Assembly (NCBI GenBank): GCA_963969365.1
Contig: OZ017755.1
Span: 2,170,001 to 2,234,000 of the forward strand
From: Asterochloris sp. CNOR1
Taxonomy: Eukaryota > Chlorophyta > Trebouxiophyceae > Trebouxiales > Trebouxiaceae
Reading direction: 5' to 3'
DNA length: 64,000 nt
Numbering within the stretch: the first letter of the stretch is position 1; every line of letters begins with the position of its first letter. Shown here piece after piece: positions 23,748 to 35,900 of the stretch. The notes beneath the pieces were generated by a model. It was not told the DNA's origin. It was given only the letters and a program-made list of their open reading frames with translations, and searched no databases. Position numbers and translations under genes: made by a program.

Positions 23748-24667
23748 CAGAGAAAGTCATTGTGAGTGGTGCCCACTCCAGCTGTCAACACCAGGCAGTT
23801 TGCCCTCTAGCGAGACTCATTAGAGTTGCAACGAAGTGTCTTCAATCCTGTCTGCCCAAGGTGCATTTCAAGTTGCTGCTCTGCCTGATGTCATGCTAGG
23901 ATGGTGCTGCCCTAGCAAGTGTTGCAATTTGTGTGCCGGGGGGGGGACGATTAGTCAGTGCCTGTTGCAAACGTGGCTGAAGCGAAGGCCGGCAGAGCAG
24001 GCCAGGGCTGACCTTTGACGTGCAGATACGGCTGGTGAGCTGCTCTGTGGGGGTGTTGGCCCTGCGCCGTGCTTTCCATGTTTAGATGGCGGCTACTGCA
24101 TCTGATGGTGGCTTGAGCTGCGCAGCATGTATCATCTCTGGTTCTGAAATGAATAAGGGCCCCAGGTGGTTTACTATTACAGCAGAGACGATGGTGCTAG
24201 GGTTCCAGTTACCCTTATTTCGTTGGCGTCCAACAGGGCGTTTCTCGGCCAGGTTGTCCTTCAGCTGGAGGTGGTTGACGTCTGGATCCGCCTGCAGACG
24301 CAGCTTGGTCACGTTCAAGTCTGAAAACTGTGTCAGGCTGCTGGGCGGGCTGCGCAGGTGAGGATTGCAATTGCCGCCCGTGGGCGGGGTGCAGGCCAGG
24401 CCGTGTCATACGCGCTGCTGTCTTTGACGGTCAACCAGGCGCCCGCTTGCATATCCGATCCTGCAGCTTGCAGGACTCCCACAACTACGTGACGGCCTGG
24501 GTGTGTGTGTCTGTGCAGCGGAGCCTCAGGGGGTCCGAACTGCAACTTCTACAGGTCTCAGGTTGCCCGGGGCGCCCAGGGGCATGCTGTGAAGCTACCT
24601 GCTGACACACATGACCTTCTGTTGAAGTGTTGTGTATCACAGCAGCGCTCAGGCTCTGGTGTGTTGG
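23748..24667. other. Spacer between a minus-strand unknown gene and the plus-strand RRM gene
   Basis: 920 bp without a supported gene. Short open frames exist on the minus strand (e.g. 24409-24215, and a stretch containing DLNVTKLRLQADPDVNHL near 24370-24230) but no start, stop and splice set makes them a gene. The region should contain two promoters and 5' UTRs. A G-run lies near 23940. Confidence 0.5.
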
Positions 24668-27600
24668 ATGCCTGGCAAACACCGCCTCTACCTTCATTGC
24701 CCAGGTGAGGCCTGTCTGTGTGCAGCCACAAGCAGCCCACCATGCTGGCTTGCTTGTGCACGATGCCAAGGAATGGCAGCGCCAAGGACCAAAGGCACCA
24801 CTTCTTGCAACATCATATTTCAGCACCTCCCGAAAGCGCATAGCGCTGCTGCTGGAGCTGCTGACAGCGCTGCCCTGCCTGAGCTGCAGGGCTGCTTGAG
24901 GAGCAGATTGAGGCGCACTTTGCTCAATTTGGCAAGGTCACTGACGTCTACCTCCCTAAGGGCTTGTGAGTGGTTTTCCGACCTCCCCACAGTCCTACCA
25001 GCTTGCGCTCACAGCTGCAGTCTACCCTGCATTGCCATGTCTGTACATTGTTGTGCAGAGCTCACTGCGTCCTATGCTTTGCAGGGACGGCTACCGCAAG
25101 GGCTATGGGTTTGTGAGTTTCGAAGCAGCGGAGACGCTGACTGCAGCGGTGAGCTTGGCAGCCGTGCTCAGTGGAGGCATCAGGGCAGCCCCCAGGGCAA
25201 CCGGGCAGCCACGCAATGGCACCTCATGGCTCACTGTCTCCCTGGCAGCTTCTATGCACAACTGACGCCATGAGACATACTGGAGCTGTACTGGAGTGTC
25301 TATTGCTGCAGGTGCAGAGCCCTCTGCAGTCTGCAGCTGCAGGGATCTGCAGCATCAAATGTTGCCCTAATGGAGTTGCATCCTGTGCCACTGCAGCTCG
25401 CTGTTGGAGAGGAGCACCTGATTGGCGGAAAATCGGTGCGCATAAACAGAGCCGGGCCCCGCCCAGCAGCCCACGTTGGGAGGGGACCGCCACCCCCTCA
25501 GATACGGCAGCAGTCGGCGCCCAATCTGGGGGATGCACCATCTGTTGGGGAGCGAGGGGATAGTGTAGCCTCAGCCCCTCCCGGTGGCTTGCTGGGCTTG
25601 ACACATGGCAGCTCAGCAGGTGAGCACACCAAGGGCAGGGCTGCCACTGCTTGGCATCGACCTGCAGGGTTCTGAGCCTTGAGGCCTGTCACAGGCATGG
25701 CGGCAACATGCTTCACTGATCTTTTAGTGATGTCTGCACTGCCTGACGTCATTTTTACCCAAGCAAGATATCAAGCCATCCGCTTATGACAAGCAGCTCG
25801 CAGATAGTCTTGGAAGATTTCTTTGGCACCCGCTTGATCCCGTCTGGCTTCCTCTGGCCAAGCATGTCTGGTACGACTACGGCAGGGCTGCCTGGCATCC
25901 TGGCATTTTCATCAAGGCAGAAACTTTCCATGTCTTGTGTGTGGCCCCTCCAGGCCTGCTTGCACCCTTGCTGCAGGCTCTCAGATACTGGACAGCGTGG
26001 GCATCGAAGGTACTAGCACCTCAGCCTCTGCAACTGCTGCCAGCTCCATCCCCAAGGGGGCTGGCCCTCGGATCTATGTCGGCGGCATTCCCAATGCCGT
26101 CTCGGAGACCATGGTCAGAAACTACTTCAGCAATTGGGGCAAGGTGCGCTGTGCGGCAGCAATGGCAGTCATGGAACGCTGCTGACGTTAGCCATGCAGT
26201 GGCTGGCGAGGGTTTACATGCAGCATCACTCATGCGGCCAGGGTGTCCAGACCGACAGGTGGTGCCATTTCGGGTGTTGCATTTGCAGAGAGCATTCACA
26301 GAGAGCTTGCGGTTTCCAGGGTGGATGTGGCACAAAACCCTGTTCAGGTGAGCGCGGCCAGGGCCCAGACAGGGTCCTCTGGTGAGGAAGCCATTTGCAT
26401 TTTGGTCACAAACAAGCATGCCCAATCATTGCCCTGCTCTGCTCACTGAGCCTGCAGGCCTGACTCAAATCGAGCTTTGAGTCATGCAGATCATCTCCAT
26501 ACCACCCTGCTGGTACGTTTCACATGAAATTGTCCTTGTGCTGTCAGGTGGAAGATGTCTACTTCCCTAAGGAGCGGGGCACTGGGCGCCGCCGGCCCTT
26601 TTGTTTTGTCACCTTCACATCTTTGAAGGTGTGCAATAATGGATATTTTGGTGGTGGGCAAAAAATCTCAGCGGCTGCTTCAGAAGCTGTCGGCCTGTCA
26701 GTGTTGACTGATGATGTCTGCCCACATTGGTGTGCACCTGGGCAGCGATGGCTGGCAGCGATGGCTGAGCTGAAGCCCGCAGCCCACCAGCCAATGCTGC
26801 TTGCGCTGTTTCAGATGTGTTGGGAGCAGCAAGTGCCTGGCTTGCAGAGGGCACTGCTGCTCTGCTTGACTGCTGTGCTGTGGGCAGCTGCTGCTGCTTG
26901 CGCAAGTTCTGGGCGCCACAGAGCTGCAACAGTCCAGCAGATGATTGCCCTGGAGCAGCTCATCAGTGCTTATGGGCAGCAGGGGCCCTGAACTGCAACA
27001 GCGTCATCCTGCCCGCAAGCAGTGCATTCAGGCATCTTGATTGCACTCCTTCTCTTCCTGCTGCAGGCTGCTGAAAAGGCTGTTGCCCAGAGCAATCGGG
27101 AAATAAGCGGGTACCAGGTGGCCTCCATCACTCTTACTGAGGACCGGTCCTCACACTACCAGCAGAAGGGGGCGGCTGCAGCAGGCTCAGGCAGTGAGGA
27201 GCAGCCAGGAGCGCTGGAGGGTGGGCAGCAGCACCAGCAGGCCTATAACCTGCCGCCACTAGGGATGCTGGGCGGAGTGCCCAATCTCGGGGCAACGCTG
27301 GCTCTGCAGCAGCACCTGGTGAGCCTGCCGCTTGACACAGTCGGCATGCATTTAAAGGGCTGAGGGCTCTGTTAGGGAGCTGGGGCACGGCGGGTGGCAT
27401 ACCAATGTTGCATACAAGCGACCAGTGATAAATGGGGTTGACGCAGGCAGCCTGACGTGCACTCGAGGGGTGGGGCTTGTGTTGGGGGCAGGGCCATTTT
27501 GAATGGCTTCGAGCCGTTGCTGAGGCTGTGCAGCACCTGAAACCTGACCACCAGAGAGTGGGTCCTTGAGGAACAGGCCTGATGTACATGCAAGGGCTGA

Positions 27601-29147
27601 GTGGGGTCATGCTGGACCGCATGTCTAGGTGTGGAGCCAATGCTGAGTGTGTAGCAGCACCTGTGGATACAACCAGCAAGGACTGAAAGTCATGGAGAGC
27701 AGGCGAAGTGCACTCGTGAGGTGAGCAGGGTCATGCTGCATGGCACAGCAAGGTGTGAAACTGATTTTGGGCCTCCACCAGCACCCTGGGCTGCGATCAG
27801 CAAAGACTGGTGCTGGTGCAAGCCCCACACTAGCTCCAGTTCAGTCAAACAGGGGCCTGGGGTGTTTGCCCCGAGCCACTCAGGTAAAGGAGCATAGATG
27901 GCCCCTTCCTGCTGATGTAATGCTTGCGGAGCCCTGCTCAGCCCGTGAACTGCCTAGACTCAGTGCCAGCAGGTGCTGCTCTGAGTAAGCAGTCAGCCTG
28001 GTCCATCTGTGGGCTGTCTGTCAAGGGATGCTGGCCCTGCAGGGACCGAGCAACATCATAAGCAGCTCTATTCACTGTCCTGCTCTGAATACATGCTGCC
28101 TGCGTACCCTGTGTTTGACAGGCAGTAGTGCAAGGCCGGCCCCCCTCCCTGCTCTCCTGTGGGCGGCTACAGCCTCACATCCCTGCTTCTGGGAAGGGCA
28201 GGCTTCACAGCTTTCAATTTACGTACAAGGGTGCTGAGACCTGCTCTGCCCCGTCTGACACCGCCTGGCAGCAGCGGCAGCTCCAAGTGGCCCATCCTCC
28301 GTGTCTGCAGGCGCTGCTGCAGGCCGGACTCCCCCAGGGGGGCGGTTACCAGAGCCAGCAGCCCCAGCAGATGCCCTCCTCCGAGCAGCTGGCGGCCCTC
28401 CAGCAGAGCCTGCTCCTGCAGGGCCAGCAGCGTCAGGGGATGCTGCAGCTGCAGTCGGGGTTCACCCCGGCACTGGGGCAGATGCCGCCCAGCGGCGTCC
28501 CGGGGCAGGGGCAGGCGCAGCCCCACACCCAGCAGGCTGGGCTGGAGGCCCAGCGCCAGCAGCAGCAGCTGGACGCCAACATCCTGGGGCTGGCCCAGAT
28601 GGGTCTGCTGCCCCCAGAGCTGATGGGTCCGGGGGGTCTGGGGGGACTGGGGCAAAGCATTCCTGGAGCCAACCCCTTTGGCCTGGGGCAGGCTGGGCAC
28701 CAGCAGCAGCAGCTGGGCGCGCCCCCCCCGCTGCAGGGCGCAGGCCAGCAGCCGCCGCACCATCACCAGCAGCAGCAGCACCAGGCAGGTACCTACCTGG
28801 GGGACCCAAGTGCTGCTGCTGCAGTCGCCGTGCGGCTGCAGGCGGCCCACCCATTCAATCCTGCGGGAGGAGACCTGCCGGCCGGCAGCATCCCCCTCCA
28901 GGGCCAGCAGCAGGCGCCCGGCCCCGCTGGCCTCTCCATGGCTGGCCAGCAGCACCAGAGCCCAGCTGCAGGGCTGCCTCTGCAGGGGCAGCAGCAAGGG
29001 ACGGGCCCTGCCCAGCACCCACACCAACACCTCCTGCAGCAGCAACAGGCACCCCAGGAAGGGTTTTGGACCTACGATCAACCAGTCCCGCGGGCTCAGC
29101 ATGACCTCCAAGCTCTGGGTCCCGCAGCCAGTGAATCCCAACAGTAA
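24668..29147 (+). CDS. Two-RRM RNA-binding protein with Gln/Pro/Gly-rich C-terminus (hnRNP-like), 596 aa
   Basis: Predicted nuclear/cytoplasmic RNA-binding protein. Eight exons close in frame: 24668-24704, 24890-24965, 25085-25148, 25343-25619, 25977-26143, 26548-26628, 27067-27318, 28311-29147 (TAA). RRM1 begins at once: RNP2-like RLYLHCP, then EEQIEAHFAQFGKVTDVYLP, RNP1 KGYGFVSF, ending near GGKSVRINRAGPRP. RRM2 (about residues 185-265) has RNP2 RIYVGGI, NYFSNWGKVEDVYFPKERG and a degenerate RNP1 (RPFCFVTF). The last 280 residues are one exon, rich in Gln, Gly, Pro and Leu with poly-Gln stretches, a prion-like composition that often drives condensation. The start was chosen because the 37-nt first exon supplies RNP2 in the right phase. 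It resembles algal hnRNP/DAZAP1-type proteins; the RNA target is unknown. The CAG-rich last exon may vary in length. Confidence 0.88.
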
Positions 29148-29991
29148 CACAAAGCAACACGCAGGACACACACACACACTGACCCTGAATGTGTCCGGGC
29201 GCACAAGTGCAAAGCTTAACCACACTGACTGGGGCGGCGACCTGAGGCTGCTACACGACCAGGAGGCTGGAGTGCTGTGCCGCTCACCACCACCCACTTA
29301 TGGCCCCTATGAGACAGCACTGTGTAGACGTGTTCATCATTCCCACTCCTGGTCTGGTCCACATCACACCACTTCTGCTAGGCAGGAAACATCTTTTCTC
29401 ATTCCTGAAAGCTTGCTTCTCCTCACCCCTGCAAACTCGTCTGTCACGGTCGTCATGGTAGATAGATGTTTGTGTCTGTACATGTCCAACCCAAGTCCCA
29501 TCCAGAGCTCGGCCTCTGCTGCTTGTGACTGTGTGAGTCATGTGCAGCGTGTCATCATGTGTGTTCAAGCCCCTGCTCACGTTCCCGATGCTGCATACAC
29601 ACTGATGACATAGCCGGCAGCATTGCTGCATGGATGCCAGGACTCCTCCGCCAAATCATGGTTGCAGAGGGTTACGTGCCCCACCAGAAATACTTTCATA
29701 CACTGGACTGGCCTGTCAGGGGTTTGTTGACGCTTTGTAAGAGTCTTGAGGTCTCATGAAGTGCAAGCTTCTTAGTGCATGCTGTCCGCTGATTGGAACT
29801 GCAAAATAATGGCTTGGCTGGGTCGGTGGACTATCTCAAATTTATTTGCGTTTGTTCATGTCCTCCCTCGTGAAGATTCTGCAGCATGCATGGCAGAGTA
29901 CGGCTTAACAGCAACACCAGCTGATGTGATCTGCTGAAGAAGCCTTGCATGCCAGTGCATTCTGTGGCTGGTCCCAAATAGTGAACACTGC
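29148..29991. other. Convergent 3' regions of the RRM and EDR2-like genes
   Basis: 843 bp between two stop codons on opposite strands. It includes a CA dinucleotide tract at about 29165-29180 just after the RRM stop and no convincing coding sequence. It must hold both 3' UTRs. Confidence 0.6.
29736..29740 (+). terminator. Possible polyadenylation signal TGTAA for the RRM gene
   Basis: TGTAA, the usual polyadenylation signal in green algae, occurs 589 bp after the RRM stop and is the first copy I noticed on that strand. It implies a 3' UTR of about 600 bases. Confidence 0.4.
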
Positions 29992-32900
29992 TCAAGCCAC
30001 AATCAGGCAGACAATGATGGCTCGCCTCTGTTGGTCCTTTTCAAGGTAGGCGGCGGAGGTGAGGTCCAAACGGTCAAATCGCACTGTACCCAGCAGCCGT
30101 TCCGGCAGCTCCTCATCAGAGTGGCCCTCCAACAGGATGGCCATGTCTATGCACAGGCTGGTGGTGGCGCCCCGCACCAGCCCCACTGCACTGGCGGCAG
30201 CCCGGCTGCTGCCCACATCCACATCCACCTCAAAGTACCCAGGGCCTCTGCAGGGGAGAAGACTGGTCAGCCCTGCAGCTCTGCAGCAGCATGGCTCCCA
30301 GCGGAACACTCTACGCTGCTGACCAGCTGACCATCAAGCTGGCTGGGAGGGCTGGACAATTTCAATGCTGCCAGCCCAAGCCAGCAGACAACAGGCTAGA
30401 GGTGCCCCAGTGTAATAGCATGCATGGCATCTGCTGTAGGTCTCCTGCGCTGCTTGGCGACGGCTGGATTGCTGGCATTGAGCTGCTGGCTGCAGCTCTG
30501 GGGCCACAGGGGCAGTTGCAGGGCTGTTGGACTACATCACGACAGCACAGGCCTGCATATACAGGCTGCAAGGTGCAGGGTGCTGGAGCAGCTGAGCAGT
30601 TCCATCCGGACCAGCGCACACGGCACAGTAAGTGCAGGCAGCAGATTTTTCTGCCTTGATTTACGCTGTCTTGAACCAGAGCATAACTTTCTTCTGCTGT
30701 GCAAGCAGGCTGTGTGAGCTCTGCTGCTGGTGCCTCACCCACAGCTTTTCAGGCGCCTTTGTGACCATCCCCACTCCTGCATTGCTGCTGTTTGGAGACA
30801 CCCACCTGAAGTACTTGGTGGTTAGCTTTTTGCCCAGCATGACAGGCGTGTTACCCACGCTCTGCTTGATGACCCAGCTGCCGTGCACCACACTGGGGAT
30901 GAGCTTGAAGGAGCGGTGGCGGCGCTGCTCAGCTTCCCGATCATCCCCAGCCAGAAATCTGCACACCAGCCATCACAGGTGAAATGGGACAAGCAGAGTG
31001 CTGCAGGGCCATTGCGGTCACATCACAGGCGGCGGCTGCTGCTGTGATGCTCCTCAGCTTTGCGGTCATTGCTCATCAGGAGTGCACATTGGCATCACAG
31101 GAATGGGATGCTGCTCGGTATCGCGATGCCACTCAGGGCTCATAATGAGCCAGGTTCCTACACACTGTCTGTGGCTCAGACAGTATGAAGAAGCAAGTGA
31201 TACTCAGTATCCTGGTCGCTGCCAGTCAGAGATTACACACCTGCAAGGCAGAGAAAGAACACGCAGGCACTGCTCAGCCTCCTGGTCCCTGCCAGCCAAA
31301 GATCTGCACACCAGCCCTGAGGGCTGAATGTCAGGGATTGGGACTCTAGTGCTGCTCAGCATTGCAATGCTGCTCAGCAGTGCAGTCATTGCCAGCCGGG
31401 AATCTGCACAACACCAGCATGATGACCTACACATCGAGACCGAAAGAGCGCATGCTGTTTCAGCAGATACGGTTGGCCTGCAGGCAGTCAGTGTCCTCAC
31501 TGCCAATGCAGACTGCCCACATCAACACCTCCAAACCTGTGACAATGGCGCGCCTGGCCAAACACAGATGAGCAGAGCAAGCCCTGATGGGACATCGCCT
31601 GACCAACATAGGTCTGGCTGGCAAGCTGTCGTCCAACTGCACATAGCCAAGCGCGGGCCAAAAGGCAAGCCAAGCCGGGGCATTGCCTCGCCAGGCACAG
31701 GTCTGTATGGCGAGGTGTGGCGCCACAGCAGCTGACTCATCACAGCCCACCTGGCAAGCCGTGATGGGGGCCTTGCCTCGTCAGAAACTGCTTGCATGGC
31801 AAGCTGTGAGCAGTCGCAACTGGCCGAATCACACCAAAGGGCAAGCTGCGATGGGCTCGCCTCGCCAAGCTCGTACTGACATGTCAGGCCGTGACGCAAG
31901 TGCACCTGGCCAGGCAGAGGTCGAAGGGTGACTGCGTCAGCTCCGAGTCGGACTCCCCGTCAGGCCCCTCTGGGGACTTGGGGGTACCAGCGTCATTCAG
32001 GGCAGCCGAGGGGTCGTACTCGGCTGCCCAAGCCATGGTCAGGGACAGGTAGGGTGGGCCAGGCACCATCAGCTGCAGAACAAAGGTGAAGGGCGCCTTG
32101 CTGTTCCTGCACAGCAGGTACAGTCAGGGAAGTCACAGCTCGAACTGGTGGGGACAGGCCATAGGATACGTGGCTGCCATGTCACATGTCACACCATGAG
32201 GTTGCTGCTGGCCTGGAGCAGCAGCAGCCAGCTTGCTGAGAATGTGTGGCTGCTAGCTGCAGGGTGCAGGCCTGTGACGACAGGTAAACGATAGTGCCTT
32301 GCCAAGGCCGGCAGGCACAGGCCACATGCAGAATTGTCTCAGTTTGTAGCAGGTCAGAGCAGCAGGAAAAGCCAGATCTTATTTGGATGGAGCGCAGGTG
32401 CTGCACCACATGCAGTGTTGGGGGCCAACCTGCACAACAGGCCCTTGCCACAGTGCAGCGCGGCTGTGGTACCAACATGGGGCAGCGCTTGCCTGATGGA
32501 GAGGGGAAGCTGTGCCATGTGCAGCCTTCACACTGTGCCTGCCTGACCTGCGGGACACTCAGCGGCCAGCATCCAGCGGGGCTCACTTGAGATTGACTGA
32601 GGGCTCGCCTCCACCTGCTTGCTTTCTGAGCACCAAGGGCATGCCACAAACCCTGGTACCGGGCCGAACACATGTCAGGACTCACTTGATGGACGGCAGG
32701 TGCTGCGCCACATGCAGGGTGGGGGCATCCAGCTCCACCAGATCCACACTGACCAGCCCGAACACAGGCTCCTCAGCCATCACCTTCTTCTTGTCCTGCA
32801 CAGAAGTGATGGGACTCCTGGTGAAGGGCTGCAACGTGGGCATTCATCAAAAACAACTCAGGCTCCTCAGAGAATGCCTGGCTCTGATCCTTGGCAGGGG

Positions 32901-35900
32901 TGTGCCAGTCCCTGCCTTGTGGTACCGCCATCTGCTTGTGTGGACTGGGGCTGGCATGCTGGGGTTGCTGCTGCATAGTATGCAGGTGTCGTTGACTGCC
33001 CACAGCAGGAGGCAGGCCAAGCTGGGCGTACTGCGGCTTGGTGAGGTGTAGTGGCCTCAGTTGGCATAAGCTCAGGTGTACACAGCTGCAGAGCCCCACC
33101 TGCACAGGGTGGCCCAACCTGTCCTGCTTGGATGCTGCTGACACAATGCCAAGCTACTATATGCTCTGCTGGTACACTGTTCTGGCAGTCCATGAGGCAG
33201 CTGCAGCATCTGGACGTGACAAGTGTTCAACTCAAAAAGGCCACACCTGCATGCATGGCACTCTCCTCAACAGAAGGGACACCCAGAAGGACATCCTGAG
33301 CTGCAGTCGCATGCACAGACGCACCCGCAGGTATGTTGGGCCCCGAATCTTGTACCCTGCTGCCCCTGGGCAGCTCCAGTATCGCTGGGCACACGTCCCG
33401 CGGGGCCACAGATTCTCAGCACCGCCTGCTGGCGCGGGGCCAGCGCTGGGCGTCCCCCCTGCAGGCTTCAGAGCAGCACCCTCAGCGGCAGTGCCGCCGG
33501 CTGGGGCTGCCGGGCTGGCAGTGCCAGCTGTCGCACGCACACTGATCCCCGCAGGGGCTGGGTGCCCCTTGCCCGCCTCAGTGGATGACCTGCGGGGCAG
33601 CAAGGGCTCATCGCACCACACAGATGCGTGGTGGTGCCCCTTGCCTGCCTCTGTGGCACTACAGCAGCGCATGCAGTGCTGCCTTGCACATACAGGGGAA
33701 GACCTGCCCTGGGGCCCGCCTACCCAAAGTTCTGCGGGGCGGCCAGTCTGGCTTCGTGACGCAGGCAGCGATGCAGGCACAGTAAAACAGGTTAAACTGC
33801 AGAGTACAATGTGAACCTGCCTCCTAGCACAGATCAGCACGCAAAATGCAGCGTGCAGCATGCGCAGCAGGTGAGACAGCAGGCAGTATCCTCTGCACTG
33901 TGAGACACATCTGGCAAGAACGAGATGGGAAGGTGAGCTCTGCCGAAGCCCTTGAAGGGTAAACTTCTCTGCCGAAGCTTTCTTGAAAGGGGCGCCATGG
34001 GGCACTACCCAACAGGAGGCTCACCTGGCCTGCACGAACATGGAGGGCGAGCGCACGAGCCCTGAGCCGGCGGCTCCCGTGCCTGATTTCTGGCGGCCGA
34101 GGAAGTCTGCACTGCGCTCATAGGCGGCAGGGTCACTCTGCTGCCCCAGGTTGAAGGGCTTGACTACGAATCGCTCCTGCTCCACCTGCGGCAGGCAAGA
34201 CGCAGCTTGGGCATAGCTGCTGACCGCAATGCTGGACATCTGCGATTTGAAGGGCCCTGTGGCTGTTCTGGCAGACTCCCAAGGGCTGGGGACAGAGAGA
34301 TTCCTGCTCCACCCTGCAACAGGTACAAGACAGAAAGCTTCAGGAATGCCCAGGGTCATCCCTGATGGCAGCTGACCGTCAGAAGCACGGCTGCTGCCCC
34401 CTTCTGCTGCTCCTTGGTGAGGGGCTTGATCACAACTTACTCTTGCCCCAACTGCAGCAGGAGAACCTCCAGGTCTGGAGCCGTGACTGGCTGTTGAGTC
34501 CTAAGGAGCTGCATGCCTCACTTGCTCCTGAATCCTGGTCTTGCTGCTCACAGCAGGCACACCAAGGAGGTGTACACAGTCTGCCCTGGGCCCTAGTGTC
34601 CAATACGGGTCCTCACAGGGCACAGCTCCGCTTCAAAGCTTTCTCATGTTGTTGCCTCACATCAGGCTGGCTGTTCATGCCTTCTGCCTTGCAGTTAACA
34701 ATTGACGGGTACCGGTGCTACTACGCCTGTAGGGCCCATGATGCAGGGCCAACCCTACCTGAGGCCTTCAGATGTCCAGCAGACATGAGTAGCTGCTTTT
34801 CAAAGTTGGTGCACATGTCATGAATAGCACTGCTCCCAGATCATGCAACGCTCCCAACTCATACACTAATTGGCACAATGGCCATCTGCCTCCCATCATT
34901 ATCGATAATATCATTGACACAAGCAGCTGCTCCCTGATGTTGGATTTCAGTTGCAGCGTAGTGGGCAGACTGCCGCTGCAAGCGCATGCAGTAACCAACA
35001 TGTTTTAACATGCTGACTAAGCAGCAGCCCTTGCCAGCTTCTCCCCCAGAGGTATCACAGAGCAGCAGCCCCTGGGTGCTGCAAGTTTGGTAAGATGGCA
35101 CACTGCCATGGAAGGCAACACCATCATGCGAACCCTTGGACACAAGCAGCAGTGGCCTTTCCCTGGCACACTTGCGACACGATCAGTTGCTACCTGGATG
35201 GAGCATTCAGGCGCCGTGTGATGGGTGCCAGCGTCCAAGCCATACGTTTGGGGAACCCCCTTGAACAGCAGTTACCAGCCAGCCCCTCACCTTGTCCCTC
35301 AAGAAGACCACCGACATGAGCAGCTGCTCCACAAAGTTGGCGTTCAAGCGCTGCGTGATGGGTGCGAGCGCCCAGGCCATGCGGCTGTGGTCCCCGAGCC
35401 ACCCTCCCAGGTCCAGCTTGAGCACGAGAGTGACCAGGCACTCCTGAGATTCCCCGTTGACTGTGTAGCGTTGCTGCAGGGGGCAAATGGTGTACCCAGC
35501 TGCGGCAATCTGCAGGGCAGCAGGGGTATACATCAGCTGCCAAGGAGCGATGCTATTGCTGATGGGCAAGCATATGCCTGGCCGCAGCAATCTGCAGGGT
35601 AGCAGGGGTTGCACAACTGCTGTATAGCGCAGCGCAGCTGCAGCGATGCAATGGGGCTCCAATCTGCAGGGTATCACGGGCTTGCATGCGCTGCAGGAGC
35701 ACTGCACTTAGTCTCTGTGTGTTTACTGTGCAGGGGGGGAATGGTGTACCCATGGGATGGGACAGGGACCAGCTCAAGGGCGCAAATATGGTGCAGTGCT
35801 GCTGTCAGGCCCCTACCTGGCCCCTTGTAATTGCAGGGTGTGGCCAGCGTTCAGCTGTGCACAGTCACAGTGCGTATGCATCTGAGGGGCATCATGGGTC

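Noticed and set aside
24215-24409. Minus-strand 64-codon ATG ORF in the spacer before the RRM gene
   Set aside because: No homology, no splice partners, and an overlapping frame is equally open.
25770-25935. Open plus-strand stretch in RRM intron 4 that could splice in phase (DIKPSAYDKQ...)
   Set aside because: The flanking exons (ending 25619, starting 25977) already join in phase to a sensible sequence; donors for this stretch are weak and one frame per 160 bp is expected by chance in GC-rich intron.
28167-29297. Long frames overlapping the RRM C-terminus on both strands (376 aa minus, 267 aa plus)
   Set aside because: Shadows of the Gln/Gly-rich coding exon, whose codon composition keeps other frames open.
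30925-31930. Possible CRISPR-like array because of repeated units
   Set aside because: Units are diverged, unequal in spacing, resemble the neighbouring exon and lie in a nuclear intron; no spacers or cas genes.
33038-33814. 258-aa plus-strand frame opposite EDR2-like exon 12
   Set aside because: Overlaps a phase-supported minus-strand exon encoding an Ala/Pro/Gly linker; a compositional shadow.
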